A DNA stretch of 64,000 bases from Camarhynchus parvulus (Eukaryota; Chordata; Aves; Passeriformes; Thraupidae), in contig NC_044584.1 in assembly GCF_901933205.1 (NCBI RefSeq), positions 11,883,001 to 11,947,000 of the forward strand. The letters run 5' to 3'. Below the pieces are notes generated by a model. That model ran no database searches. It saw only the letters and a program-made list of their open reading frames with translations, and was not told the DNA's origin. Positions within the stretch are counted from its first letter, which is position 1. Each line of letters opens with the position of its first letter. Made by a program: the position numbers and the translations under genes. Of the stretch, positions 40,530-53,280 are shown piece after piece.

Positions 40530-40640
40530 GGGAGGAACTATTTAACAGTCAGGGTTTGCAGAGAAAGGAGAGAGAGATAATGACTTATCCCAGGCTATGC
40601 AGGGAGTCAGTATCAGTTTGACCTCTGAAGCTCAGCAATG
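40530..40640 (+). repeat. Possible ancient MIR/CORE-SINE remnant
   Basis: GAGAGAGATAATGACTTATC, CCAGGCTATGCAGGGAGTCA, GTATCAGTTTGACCTCTGAA follows the order of the MIR core (GAGAGGTTAAGTGACTTGCC, AAGGTCACACAGC, AGTAAGTGGCAGAGC). It is strongly diverged. Such relics survive in bird genomes as traces of early amniote SINEs. It could also be chance. Confidence 0.35.
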
Positions 40641-40976
40641 GGAAATGTTTGAATAGCTTATTCATTAGAAGAAGTTTAGTGAGTGAATAAAGTGATTCTC
40701 TCTCCATGAAAATGTCTAGTTTGCAATGAGTTTGAGCTGTCAGACACAGATAAATGCAAAGGAGTTTAAAAAGAAACTCAACACCAGACAGCAACTCACA
40801 AACCAAAATCCAAACATTTTTCAAACAAATAAAATACTTCTAGTTTGGGAAGAAATAATTTTTTTAAAAAATAAAATTCTAACATTTAAGTGAAAGCATG
40901 AAATCAATTTCTTTTCTCAGACTTACTTCAAGGAAAAGAACAGCATTTATACAGAAACACAGGTTCATTTAAATAA

Positions 40977-41345
40977 AGGATGACTTTCAGGATCATGAAC
41001 CCCAACCCAGCACTGCCAAGTCCACCACTAAACCATGTCTTCTAGTGCCACATCTACACAGCTTTTAAATCCCTCCAGGGATGGTGACCCCCACCCCTTC
41101 CCTGGGCAGCCTGTTCCAGTGCTTGACAACACTTTCCATGAATAAATTTCTCCTAATATCCAATCTAAAGCTTCCCTGGCACAACTTGAGGTCACTTTCT
41201 CTTGTCCTGTCCCATGTTACCTGGAGACAGGACCAACCCTGACTCAGGGAGTTGTAGAGAGCCATGAGGTCCCCTGAGCCTCCTTTGCTCCCTCTGCTGC
41301 TCCTCACAGGCCTGGTGCTCCAGCCCCTTCCCCAGCTTTGCTGGT
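40977..41345 (-). mobile_element. CR1 LINE 3'-end fragment (inverted)
   Basis: The reverse complement shows the CR1 order: CTGGAGCACCAGGCCTGTGA, GGGACAGGACAAGAG, TTTAGATTGGATATTAGGAG, GCACTGGAACAGGCTGCCCA, GTCACCATCCCTGGAGGGAT, and then the tail of a second CR1 type, GACATGGTTTAGTGGTGGAC plus TTGGCAGTGCTGGGTT. It is 5'-truncated and lacks an obvious terminal octamer array. Its sense strand matches the XYLT1 transcript. An A15 run (41424-41438) sits about 80 bp from its 5' side. The minus-strand frame at 41065-41415 comes from this repeat. Confidence 0.92.
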
Positions 41346-44300
41346 GTTCATTGAAAACCAAAGAGAAACAAAATAAACAAATTTCAAGGCAGCCTTCATT
41401 CCCAGGAATGACCAAACTAAAATAAAAAAAAAAAAAAATTACTTTCAGAGCCTGGCTCCCACCACTTGTCCTGTATCTTCAATGGATCTTCAAAGAAAAA
41501 AACCAACTCTGTTTTCTTCAATAAACCTTTTCTAAGGTCTCTAAGGCAATGCCATGACAGGATATTTCTACGTATCTTGGCAACATTCTCTCTCGCAGGC
41601 TGACTCTCGCTAAATTATTTTTGTCTTCAAATTAAAAAAAACCCAATCCTAATCTGTAAAGCAAATGCATGTTACTAAAAGGGAAATGAAGGGAGAGGAG
41701 ATTTGCTATGGGTCCTTCCCAGTAGTTCTTATTACCCACAAAGGAGACCCTGGCCTGCAGCAGGGCAAGAGGCACACACCTCCCACGTCCCGGGGAGCAC
41801 AGAGCCCTGCCCACACCCTGCCCTCCTGCTCCTCCCAAACCTCTCTGGAGCAGGACAAAGTGCCAAAGGATGAGGTGTGGGCACGTTCTTGTGTCACACA
41901 GCCTCTGGCACTACACTTGTGTGATGTTTCAATGGGAATCTTTGCTCCCCAGTTTGCCAGCCCTGCAGCAGCGATCCCACCATGCTGGGACAGAGCACAG
42001 CGCTGGGATGAAACCTCAGGAGAAAAGGCAAAGCAAACAGCAGATTTATTGGTGTATGGTTCACCTCTTCAAACTATTTTCCTCCTTCAAGTGCTTTGCC
42101 CCCTCTGGGAAATGCTTCTCCAAGTATACATGCTGGAATCTGAAACAAACAAATGAATTCTAAATGCTTCCAAGGCAGACACAGCTCTTCCCTGCCTGCA
42201 GAGACAGTGAACAGCACAAAAATTCCCACCACACAGGACACCCAGTGTCTGCAGGGACATCTCCTTGGGAGGAGCAGGGACTAAAAATAAGCAGGGTCTG
42301 TACAACAAGTGTAAAACCAAGAGCTATAGGTACACATTGAAACATAAGCACACATAACAAATACCCCAGCTGGAAAGTCAAACCCAGCCTCACGCAATCC
42401 CACACCTGTTGGTGCAAGTGTTAAATGCCACAAAACCTGAAATCTCCACCCACCTTTGATCTGCATTCCCCTCTCGATTGCTTTCACCAAAGCCAAGTGT
42501 GATTTTTACAGTACAATGCTTTCAAGACAGGCTCCACACGTTTGCAGTGCAGAGGAAATGAAACTCAGCACTCCCAGCTTAGAACAGCAGCAGCTGCTGA
42601 CAGTAAGCTGTGCTCATTTGTGAAGTTCAGGGCTACAAGCAAAAAGCAGCACATCAGGTGTTCAGCTGGCTACACAAAATGGGTTTTACTTGCTCTGCAA
42701 TACTTTATTTTTACAGTGCTGGATTAATTGCAGATTTTATTTATCACAGATGTCTAAGACATTCAAGACAGGGCAGAGTCATCTCACTGAGAGATCATGT
42801 TGAAACCAGGCAGTCCCAGTTCTGACAGTACCATGGGGCATACATCAGCAGGTTCACTGTCTGAGTCATCATTTATTTCAACTTTTATCAAACTATTTGT
42901 TAGCAGCACCTCCTTATCTCTGTGCTTGCAAAGGCCAAACCAGGACCAAATGAGAAGTGTGAGCCCATTAATACAGCCTTTATGTGTCCACGGCCAAAGA
43001 TGAAAGCAGTGTTTTCAAACCAACACCTAACACTGCTCTTGAAAACACCATTTTGGTCTTTGCAATAGACCAACTCCCTCTAGGCATAGACCAGAAGAGG
43101 CTATATCCAAAATCAACTCATTTGAGAGGCTACCTTATTACATTTATTGCAGGTGTCACACACAACACGTGCCACCCAAGAGCACATCTTTCACCTGTGC
43201 CTTTCCTGCAGACCTAACCTCTATCAGTGTAAAGCCATCCCCTCTCATCCAGTCACTCCATGCCTTGCTCAAAGTCCCTCTCCAGCTCTCTTGCAGCTGT
43301 TTCAGGTACTGGAAGATGCTATAAAGAAACCTCTGAAGACTTTGCAGCACCATATTTCCAAGATGAAGTGTGACACTGTGGATGTCTATCACAGGCCTAA
43401 GAGAAGGATTGCCACAAGCAGAAGTGTTCTGTCCTAACTTTATCTGGTTCTCAGAAGACACAAGGAGAGGTTAACTGCTGAGTGCTCAATGGCAAGAGCC
43501 CTGGCAGGGAGAGTTTTAATGACTGTGGGGCCTCTTCTGAGCATGCAGTTCAGGAATAACAAGCAAATACTCCAAAACTGGGAAAGAACAGTCTGTACCC
43601 AGGAGCATGCATGAGATCACTGCCAATTACATACTGATTGCCATTGATGTTAAAAATAGTATTATAATATTAATGCAAAAATAAGATTTTAAGCTCAGAG
43701 CCATTTTATGTAATGTGAGAATTTGAATTCTGCTCCAAATCCCACTCCCTGTGGAACACACAGATTTTAATTCTCCAAACTCCACTTCTGGTGTGTTTTT
43801 CAGACACAATGTATGCTCTTTGGTGTATTAGCCACTTCATCTGCAGTGATTGAGGGTCTGGGGCTTAGGTACTCTAAGCTTGATTGAATTCAATGTCCCA
43901 TCTATCTCAGGAGGGAAAGCCTGGGTTTCTGCAGAGACTTTGCAATCTACTGAGGAAACCATGGAATAAATTGCTGCTGTCACCTACTACAGACCCAGCA
44001 ACAGCTGCTGCTGCTCGCTGCACCTAGCACAGAGAATTTGGAAGAACTTCCCAGCTGTCTGTAATGACAAATGGATTTTAATGACAGCCTGTTAACACTC
44101 TCAGAGGCTTTTGCAAGTACAACCCACACCAGTTCAGCCAGACCCCAGGTAAGTGTGCACACCTGCAGACTGCCTCTCTTCACATTTTGCTTGCCTATAT
44201 TTGCAAGACACATCTGTCAGCTATATTTGCATCCAAGCTAAGCATGTTCAAGCATAAACATGCATTTGGGGTTACCCAGGTCACAAATTCTCCTGTTCTC

Positions 44301-46519
44301 TTTCAGGTACAGTTCTGTATCCTGCATGCTAAAGGCAGAAAGTTAAAGACCATGGCTCCAATACAGGACACAATAAACCTCCAACAAGCCAGTGGGGCGT
44401 CCCACTGCAGGATCAGAACACTGCAAAGCCATTAGGTACAGCTCAGAGTGTCCCACTGCCCCTGGAAGGAGTTTCTCTGCCAACAGCCTGGATTAGGCAA
44501 TAGAACTGGTAACTTTTGCAATACACAAAAAACCAGCATTAGACCAATTTCAAATCTGCTTTCAGAGAGAGAACCTAATGTGCATTTAAATCAGCAGAGA
44601 CCCAAACATCAGCAGACAGGGGTGTTCCAGCTCTGCAGACAGCACAGGCACACAGACTGTGGCTGAGGGATTCAACTCAAGGCACCAAAGCCAAGGGAAG
44701 AGCCCAGACCAGGCAGGCAGGCACAGCTCCAGCATCCCCTGCCACACACCTGAGGAGGCACAGGGCTGCTGCAAGGCTCCTGCTGCACAGGCTTTGTGGG
44801 GAACCTAAAAGAAAACCCTACTCAGCTCACAAAGGCACACAATAGGAGCTTGCATTTATCTGCCAGAGGTGTTCATTGCATTGTGCAGAGCACTTCCTCC
44901 TGACAGTAAGAAAATGCTCCCTTCTTAGGAAAAGTTATTCACTGTACAATTTCTTTATCAACAAAGTCCTATAAATACTATACAGATGCATGGACTGTGT
45001 GCAACCCAGCCCTGAATGGCAAATGTTCACAGTTACAGTTTATCTGACAACTCATTTTCTCCCCAGCACGGAAGGATTTGCTGTCTTTTTGTACTGAGAA
45101 CACATTCTCACATTCTTCCTCTGGCAAAGCTTGGTATCTCAAAGAACACAGCAAAACAACCAGAAATGTGCACATGCACACACAGAGCACCAACAAACAC
45201 CAAAATCTTCCTCTAAATACAAAGTCCTGCACATGCTGGCCTTGAGGACCAGCTATAAATCTAACACCTGTACTATAAAAACTACATACTTTTCCTCCTT
45301 TCACATAGTAAAGCACCCAATTATTGCCCTCCTGTGAGAATATGCAATGGCTGGGCAGTCATGCAGGATCACACACAGCTGAGGCCCCAGAGCTGGGGCA
45401 GGCACTTGCTGCTTTGCTGGGGTGAGCTGTTCAGTATCCAACCAGCTCACAGCACCCAGAGGTGGGGAATGGCTTCAAAATCTGCATCACATGTCAAAGC
45501 CTCAGAGACCTGGTCAGCTTTCACAGGACCATCTATTTTATCTGTCCTGTGACTGAGAAGAATTTAAACAGAACTATGAAAAGATAATTAAAAGAAGTTT
45601 CTGTTCAATATTAATCACAGCTGTGACATATTAGTTGGTAGTGCTTGTTAATTATTTCAGGAAAGAGACCTTCCAATTGTCTGAGGAGTTAGAGGATGGC
45701 ATCTCTACAATTAAATCTTCTTTTTCTGCTCTAATCTTTCTGCATTTGTGGGCTGCTTCTTAGTTGAAATCAAAACCTTTTGCATCCAGAAGCACAAACT
45801 TTACACTGTGGTCACCCCATTGTCTCCTGTCCTACCACGCTCACATCTGTCAAACTGTGAAACCACCACTGCCCTGCTTGAAGCCCTCATGCAGCCACGT
45901 GGATGCAGAGCAGACATCCCATTGTGCCATCAAAACAAACAAGAAATTGGGAACTTTAATTGAAGATGTGGTTGATGTGCCATGAGACCCTTGGAAAATG
46001 AGTACTTTTGGCAGGTTTGAACAAAAGCGAGGCCAAAAACAGCAGATGGAGGAAAGGCAGCAGATGTAAATGCAGTTATATTTTTCCATATGTTTTTCTG
46101 TAATAAGTACATTGTACTTTAATTGTCAGTGGCTGAAGACTTAGGAGAAACATTTTGTGAGAAATATATTACGTTACTTTATGCCTTTCATTAGAGAGGG
46201 AGGTGCAAAAGGTGAAAATAGATTTATTGACTTGCAAGCTGGCAACAATGAAAGATGTAATTGCTTCAAACACAGTGCTTTCTGCTATGTAAAAGGAAAA
46301 TGAGACAAAGCAATAATTTGGGTTAAAAGGGGGATTCTGATACTTGAAAAAGCAGGAGTCCTTCAGGTTCAGCCCTAACAGATACAGGCACAGCCAGCCC
46401 AAAACTATTGCAACACTTGGCATTTCAAAATGCAGAGAAACAGATGGACCACCAGAAAGTGCACAGGGGACCCCTCAGTGGAACATCTGCACTGGTAAGT
46501 GATTGTTTGGAAGACTGTT

Positions 46520-46539
46520 TTTCCTTTCCTTTCCTTTCC
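46520..46539. repeat. (TTTCC)4 microsatellite
   Basis: Four head-to-tail TTTCC units in intron 2. Confidence 0.9.
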
Positions 46540-46997
46540 AAAACTGTTGCCATCCATTTTTATTTTTCCTTAACACCAATTTCAGCAGTGTGACCCAAAA
46601 CTCTAGAAACAACATCGTAAAAACATCATTAATAGAAGTTGCCTTTATCCCTTTTTACATACATACATTAAGGGAAGATGCTCTGGTTTGAAATTGAAGG
46701 AAAACAGCTTCAAAACTTTGGCTGCTTTCCTCAAAATAGTTTTTCTGGTTTTTGCTAACATGTGACTGACTTTCAGAGTGATTTAGATTAGGGAGTAAAA
46801 TAATATTGCATCCCTCAAGAGACCAAACAGATTTTCACACTTGTTCCAGCTTAGCACAGTAACTGTACAAAAAACCATAATTATATCAACAGTAATTTCA
46901 GATGTTCTGGTTATTAAAAAGTTTGGAATACTACTAGAGGGAGCTGTGAAAGCACACATCTACAGTCCATCCAAAACTGACCACTTTGTTTTCTGCT

Positions 46998-47081
46998 AAT
47001 TTAAACTTCTCAGGAAAGTTTGCACTTTGACATCACAGAAATTTAAACTTCTCAGGAAAATTTGCACTTTGACATCACAGA
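46998..47081. repeat. 42-bp near-perfect tandem duplication
   Basis: AATTTAAACTTCTCAGGAAA, RTTTGCACTTTGACATCACA and GA occur twice with a 42-base period (copies begin at 46998 and 47040). I see one internal difference (AAAGTTTG versus AAAATTTG). The short unit with little divergence suggests a recent event. Confidence 0.93.
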
Positions 47082-48499
47082 CCAGTCAAAAGTATTCAAT
47101 CTGTAACAGAATTTTATTCGTAACCAGTAACTGCTCCCACTTTACACATTTTGCTCTCTTTCAAATGACACTGAAGCTCATTAGGACTCCAGATTCAGGC
47201 ACAAGCCCTGCCTCTGGCAAAGTCCATCCCAGGGATTCACCACCAGGAACAGCAACACTCCCCGGGCTGGGGCAGTGACAACACTGAGTTGGGGCAGGTT
47301 TTTGTCTGTGTATACACACACACATTTTAGTATTTCCCAGCTCTGCCTTGCAGCAGCTTTAGCTCTGCCTGGGTGTGGGCACTGGAACCCACCCCTGCAT
47401 GACACGAGACATTGCTCTGTTCCCAGGCAAACAAGCCCCCAAAAGACTGTTCATTCAAGCATCTGTCCTGCAACATTAACCAGGGGTACTGAGCCTCCTG
47501 GACCCACTTCAGCACAGCCACATCTTTAAACAGAATTGACCACAAAACCAGGAAAGACATGGAGGAGGACTGGCCTGACAGTGCAAAATGCAGCTCCTGA
47601 GAAAGCTCAGGAAAACCCTGGAGTTTATTTTCCTACAGCATCTTCCCTAGAGAAGGGGGATCTTACAACAAAGAGTTCAGACATGAAGGAGCTTACAAGG
47701 AAGTCAGTCTTCTGAAATACTTCTTAAATTCTTTCAAGGGAAAGTATTTAAGTGACTTTTTATACGAATGTCTATACTTCGTGATCCTTGAACAGAACCC
47801 TCAGTTGAAAAGACAAGGTAGAGCAGCAGCAGACACTAATTAATGCCACACAACTTCCTAACAGGAGCTCAGCAGGTGAGGTCAAGAACTGATAAATCTA
47901 CATGATTGTTTTTCCTGATGGTTATTCTGATACTGAAAGGAAAATGTGAGATGTTCTGTGTTTTTATTTCTCACCAAATTGTACTGCTTCATTGTTTGAC
48001 AAAGGTGCCCCAAAGAAATAGTATGTAAATAAATAACACAAAGTAAGAACAGGGGTAAAGCTCAATCATTTCCATGTTTAAACTATGGACATGAAAACCA
48101 CACTGAATACCCATTACCAGCCAAATTTTCATTTCTATTTTTTTGCCTTCCCTTCTCAATGACCTAACCCATAAAAAAAATAACATGGTTAATCTGAACT
48201 GAATTCCTCAGCTTTCATCTCTATTTCTTTCATCCAATATAGATTTTATATCTTTCAGGGCAGTAGTAAACACATGAAATTGCTTCCTGGTGACTTGTTA
48301 TTAACTAGATTCCAACTAAATTCATGAGGATTCCTATTCCAACTCCAATCTAAACAATCTTGAGCAGCCCAGGGTGAATTGCTGAGACATACAATAGATC
48401 TCTGGCAGCTATAGAAATTAAACATAATCAGAATGTGGATGGTAGAAACTAAAGACGCCCTCTCACACAAATGAAAACATCCTTGTAAAATACAGTCAG

Positions 48500-48780
48500 T
48501 TTAGCACAAACATATTCAGCCTTAATTAGGTAGAAAATCTATTTAGATGAATACAATACAAAGAATAATAATGAACTTCAGGATTACATTTGGTTACTTG
48601 GAGGGAAAAAACAACACAAATAAATGGGAAGTAATTGGACCTTATTTAATAGTCTCAGCCTATCAGCTTGAACAACTATAATCATTAAAGGCCCTGCAGT
48701 GATCTTCTACTGATAAATGCTGTTAAATCAGAATTACAATACAACAAGCATGAAGAACAAAGCCTATTACAATGAGCAAC
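48500..48780. promoter_or_regulatory. Candidate conserved non-coding element
   Basis: Repeat-free AT-rich stretch with GCCTTAATTAGGTAG, GGAAGTAATTGGACC, CTATAATCATTAAAGG and AATCAGAATTACAATAC. Multiple homeodomain-type sites are spread over 280 bases, with no coding potential. Assignment is by appearance. Confidence 0.2.
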
Positions 48781-50948
48781 ACTAAAAGAAATAGATTAAT
48801 TCAAATCTTTTTTCACCAGCACCACAAGGAGTCTTTGAGCCAAGCACATAGAAATGAAAGGCTTCCATGTTTCCTCTTGTTTTGGGTGAGACTGAAATAT
48901 TAACACTTCCACACAGGTGATCACTGCAGGGGGACTGCAGGTGAGCAGCAGGTACCTGCTGCTGGATTTGTGGATGTGCCAGATACTGGTTTGTACCTTC
49001 ACAGAAAGTTCTTCTGCAAGACCAGTAGTTACATGCATAAAATAAAATTGCAAAGGCCAGAGGATTATTATGGGCTCTGCCACCTACTTCCTTAGCTACC
49101 CTGTCAGCAGTTCAGCCTTCCTGACAGTTCAGCCTGGGACTGGCCTCAGCAGGGGTGGTCTGTGTGGTACGGCATTCTCAGTTTTTGCAAATTCATTCAG
49201 AGCTATACGAATGAGCAGTTTTAACAACATGACGGCAGAGTTCTGGGGTTAAAAGATAGAGCAAAATAAAAAGTTCTGACACCAAAAATGATGCACCTTA
49301 GGTTCAAAAACGTGTCGTTTTATTGGGTCCAGCAAGGGTCGTGAAGAACATATGCATTAGGAAAAGACATCAGAAAGTTTTCTAGGAAACTGCCCTCTTC
49401 CCTTTCTTGAATAGATACTCACTTTGGAGACCAAACCCTTTTTCTGCACTGTACTAAACACACTGAGTACTCTTGAGCCAAACACCAGATTGTATAGTGC
49501 CCAACTTCCTTTAGCCACAGAGCAGCTTTCCTCTCATGCTGCAAGCACAGTGCTGTCAAAACAGTTATTTGTAATTACACTGCATTTAACAGTGGTCATA
49601 TTTCCATAACTCCACACTTACTGTCAGAATCAAGGACTCCCTCCACACACAGCCAGTGATCATATCCCAGCATATCCACATCCTCAGCTGACAGAACCAG
49701 ATGGACAGCACAGCATAATGTTAACTTAGCTCATAGACTATGCCACACAGAAAAATCAAATAACAATATACTCCATTGTTTTAATGAACATCATTATGCT
49801 AGAGCATAAAAAAAAATGGAAGGCAGAGAAACAGTGATGAAAAATGAGTCCTGTCTATCTAGAAATTCTCGCTTGTGTCTTCCTCATACCTTACTATTCT
49901 AAACCAAAAAATAATGTAAAGTGAGCAGGGAAACTTTAAATTTGCATCTACAAATAGATATTGTGTGGATTTTATCAGATTTATTCAGAGATTTTGGTAA
50001 GTTGTCTTCTATAACATCAGCACTAGTCCAAAACAGGCTGTGAGGGAATAGAACAGTGGTGATACTCAACAGTGGCATTATTTCCACTTAATTGAAATTA
50101 AATGGGCAGTGGAAGGATGATTGCAGGATGAGATTACTACTTTTGGCTTTCTCTACAGCTGCTCTTTGGATTTTTTTCTTGATTTTGCAGCACTCATGAA
50201 CTCCTACCAAGCACTGTGATAGGGTGAAAGGCAAAGACACATTTCAGTTCCAGGGACAAGGTGTCAGTGATGTCACACATCCAGTGGTGCTTTCTCTCAT
50301 GGAACAAATGAGAAAATTTAATCTCTGGTTTTATATCTCTAAACCTGGTGTGTAGGACAGGATTTAGTCTTTTATCCACTAGCGAGTTCTCTTTTACAAG
50401 CATATTTAATAATCTACAGCAACCTTGGTGCACATACTACTACTGTAGTGCGCTGTAATTCTTTAGAAAGAAACTGTTTTGAGAATTTTCTGATTGCTGG
50501 AACACAGTTTCATTTGCAGAGACAGCACAATGATAGCTCACACATCATCCTATGTATATCTTTCAAAACATGTATTTCTCATTAGTAATTTTACTATGCC
50601 AACCACTCCAAATATCAAAGTGACACCTGACAATTATAATGCTACATGTTCACCAACATAATAATAACGCTTCAGCAGAGCGATATTTGCAAGGGTTTAA
50701 AAGGAAGAAAATCTCTACCTAAAATCTCGCGTAGGATGCATCAACTGCAGAGATGAGGGCACTGCCAGAAAACAGCCTAAGGGAGCTGTTGGTATTACAG
50801 ATTTGAAGCTAACAGCTTCTAATGCATGGTTTGTAAGGAGGGATCTATCCACGTGAAGCAATGCCAAGAAGAGACAGACACACAGTGTCTCTTTAGTGAT
50901 GGGGCAGACCAAGTACTGCCATTCTGCAAACTTTGGCCCTTTGGTCAT

Positions 50949-51000
50949 GTATATCCAAGAGAATATATATCCAAGAATATCTATCCATACATCCAAGAGA
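50949..51000. repeat. Short imperfect TATATCCAAGA repeat
   Basis: Three loose copies of (TA)TATCCAAGAGAATA within about 50 bases, directly left of the CpG-rich block. Confidence 0.7.
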
Positions 51001-51060
51001 AGAGACTTTCAGTATCCTATTTTGTCTGCTGTCTCTCAGTGATGCTGCTGTGAAAGGTGC

Positions 51061-51730
51061 AAATTCAGCAAATGTCCGTGCTCCTGGTCCTTGTGCACAT
51101 CTGCCGGCAGCAGATCGCCTCTCCTGGAAGCAGCCAGGAAAACTCAGGGATGCTTCAAGGCTTTCCCAGAGAAGCCCCTTGTGGTGACAGGTTGCACATA
51201 ATTCCCTTTCTGAAGGCCGGGCTGTTTCGGGAGCAGCAGCACGGGAAAGATGCCGAACTCGGCCTTTTGCCGCTGCCCCGCTGCGGTGGCACAGAAATGT
51301 TTGCTGAAGGCCGAGCTGGCCGGAATACCAATGCAGGCCAGCAATGAGCTGAAGGGCAAACAGGAAGGAGGGAAAAGCCCCTGTGACACAAAGGAAACAA
51401 AGGGCCGGAGAGGAGCTTTCCCAGCAGGGCAATGCCCAGCGCTCCGCAGACGGGCAGCGAGGCCGGACACACTCCCCGGGCAGGAGCAGCGCTCACTGCC
51501 AGCATCTCAGCGCTGCCCTTTCTTACTCTCTATTAGCATGAAATGATGTTAGCCGAGCTGATCTGAAGAAAGCTGATGCGAGCCGAAGCCTGCTGTAAAT
51601 CCGCATGTGAAAGGATGCGTTTCGCAGGCGGTGAAAGCCGAGAAGGAGCTGTCGTCTTCACTTAGTTTAATTCCTGTGTGTCCTTTAGAGCAGCAAAAGC
51701 TGTCATCGAGAAGAAACAACGAGCGTCTCT
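51061..51730. promoter_or_regulatory. CpG-rich block (candidate orphan CpG island)
   Basis: By hand I count about 30 to 35 CpG dinucleotides in these 670 bases, whereas most 60-base lines elsewhere in the introns hold none or one. The densest parts are 51241-51300 (around six), 51421-51480 (around six) and 51601-51660 (around six). Elevated CpG continues weakly to about 52010. In bird genomes such blocks normally mark promoters or enhancers kept free of methylation. No XYLT1 exon is recognisable in it. Overlapping frames (50893-51432 minus, 51057-51347 plus, 51250-51546 plus) are probably long only because the GC content is high. It might be an alternative promoter, a lncRNA promoter, an enhancer, or an ancient exapted sequence. 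Confidence 0.5.
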
Positions 51731-53009
51731 GTCTATGGCTCAGATTCTCAGTTTATGCCCAAATAAATTCTATATTCTTCTGAAAGTAGACCCTTTGAAT
51801 GACTGTTGAAATGGGCTATTTTTGGCTTCTCAAATTGCTCAAGGAACTTAAAAAAGAGCAGACTTAGGAATGTATTAGGCAACGTTTTCTCATTGCGTTG
51901 AAATCTCCACGATAATGAATGTCTTGGAAAGAGCAACAAGATCGTTATCATCCTTAACTCCTCGACTGAAGGCATGAGCTGGGCTGCTTCCAGCAAACAA
52001 GTGGTTCGTGTTAATTTTATAGACAGGATTGAAATAAATTAAGAGTCACTTGAATTATTTTTTTCCTTTGCAGTTAGTGAATAAATGTGGGCTAGTTGGC
52101 CAAAAGTCCCCACTGACACAGAACATTGCAGCAAGACAGTAGTGGTTGAAAAACCCCGGCTCATCTTATCTGCCATCAATCGTCCACAGAGAGAGGGAAT
52201 GCCAACTGCAATGTTACACATCTATAAATACAAATTCCCCTGTTCTCTAGAGCCAACAAGACTGTTCCCACACATAAGGGTATTATTCAGTGCTGGTTTT
52301 ATAAACAAGGTGAAATTCTGGCAGTGCCCTCCCAGAAGGCAATGGACAGGAGGAAGTCTTCAACTCCCATCAGCCCTACAGGGATCCAGCATAGTCCTGC
52401 TCACAAAATACACGACCACCAGTGTCTGAACGCAGAGCAAATCTAGATAATGAGCTACAACTGCTTGCAGTGCTAATTATTCTATGCAGTGCCCATATTC
52501 TAATGAATCTGCTATAAAGAACTGGTACTTTTTTACAATATAATTCCATTTATGCTGTGAATTGGCTAGCAATGAAATTTCTGAAGCTTTAAACACATGT
52601 ACCTTGAAAACTGTCTCCAAGTATGTTCAAAGAAACAGGCTGCTGAGCAAGGAACAAGAACAAGGATGATATTGCATGGGGCAGAAAAGTAAATTTACTT
52701 TCACTGCTCTTCCAGGTATTTGGAGGGGCAGAATAGGGGAGAATGGTGAAGTAAAGGATATCCAACAGCAAAAAAAAGCATGCATGAACTCTGATAAAAA
52801 CAGAGTCTAAGCAAGGAAATGGCCTACCCATTGCACTGAGGAGTAAAACTGCAGATACACAATTCAGTGCATAGGAAAAGGGCAGAGCCAAGAGTGCAAA
52901 CTGAAATGCAACTATCTGACATGAAAAACGTAATTGACAAGTATTTGTAAGAAATTGTTTGACACCAGCCCTCTTGACTGTCAGCCTGACATTCATTAAA
53001 TGCAAAGTC

Positions 53010-53280
53010 TTTAAAAAGCAGCATTTAATTACTTACTGAATTGCTATTACAAAGCAGTTGTTTTTAATTACAGATCACATTAATACAAATATGATCTGAT
53101 CCTGATCATTAGGATTAACTGTAGTGATCTTGTTTGCCAACAATAGAATCTTTGTATTTAAAGTAAAATGTCATTAAAAAGCCATGGGAAGTTCATCATT
53201 AATGTGCAAGCAGCGTAATCTTAATTTCCTCCTGCAGATACTGAACTGAGACCAATCATGCAAGATTTTCCAGTATGTAA
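53010..53280. promoter_or_regulatory. Candidate conserved non-coding element
   Basis: AT-rich block of high complexity without repeats, dense in homeodomain-type cores (TTTAATTACTTA, TTTTTAATTACAG, TCATTAATG, CTTAATTTCC) and paired GATC motifs (ATGATCTGATCCTGATCATT). It has no open frame. The look is that of vertebrate developmental enhancers, but conservation cannot be judged from one sequence. Confidence 0.25.

Noticed and set aside
50893..51432. 179-aa open frame on the minus strand over the CpG-rich block
   Set aside because: No domain or family resemblance; competing frames on the other strand are just as open, as expected from the higher GC.
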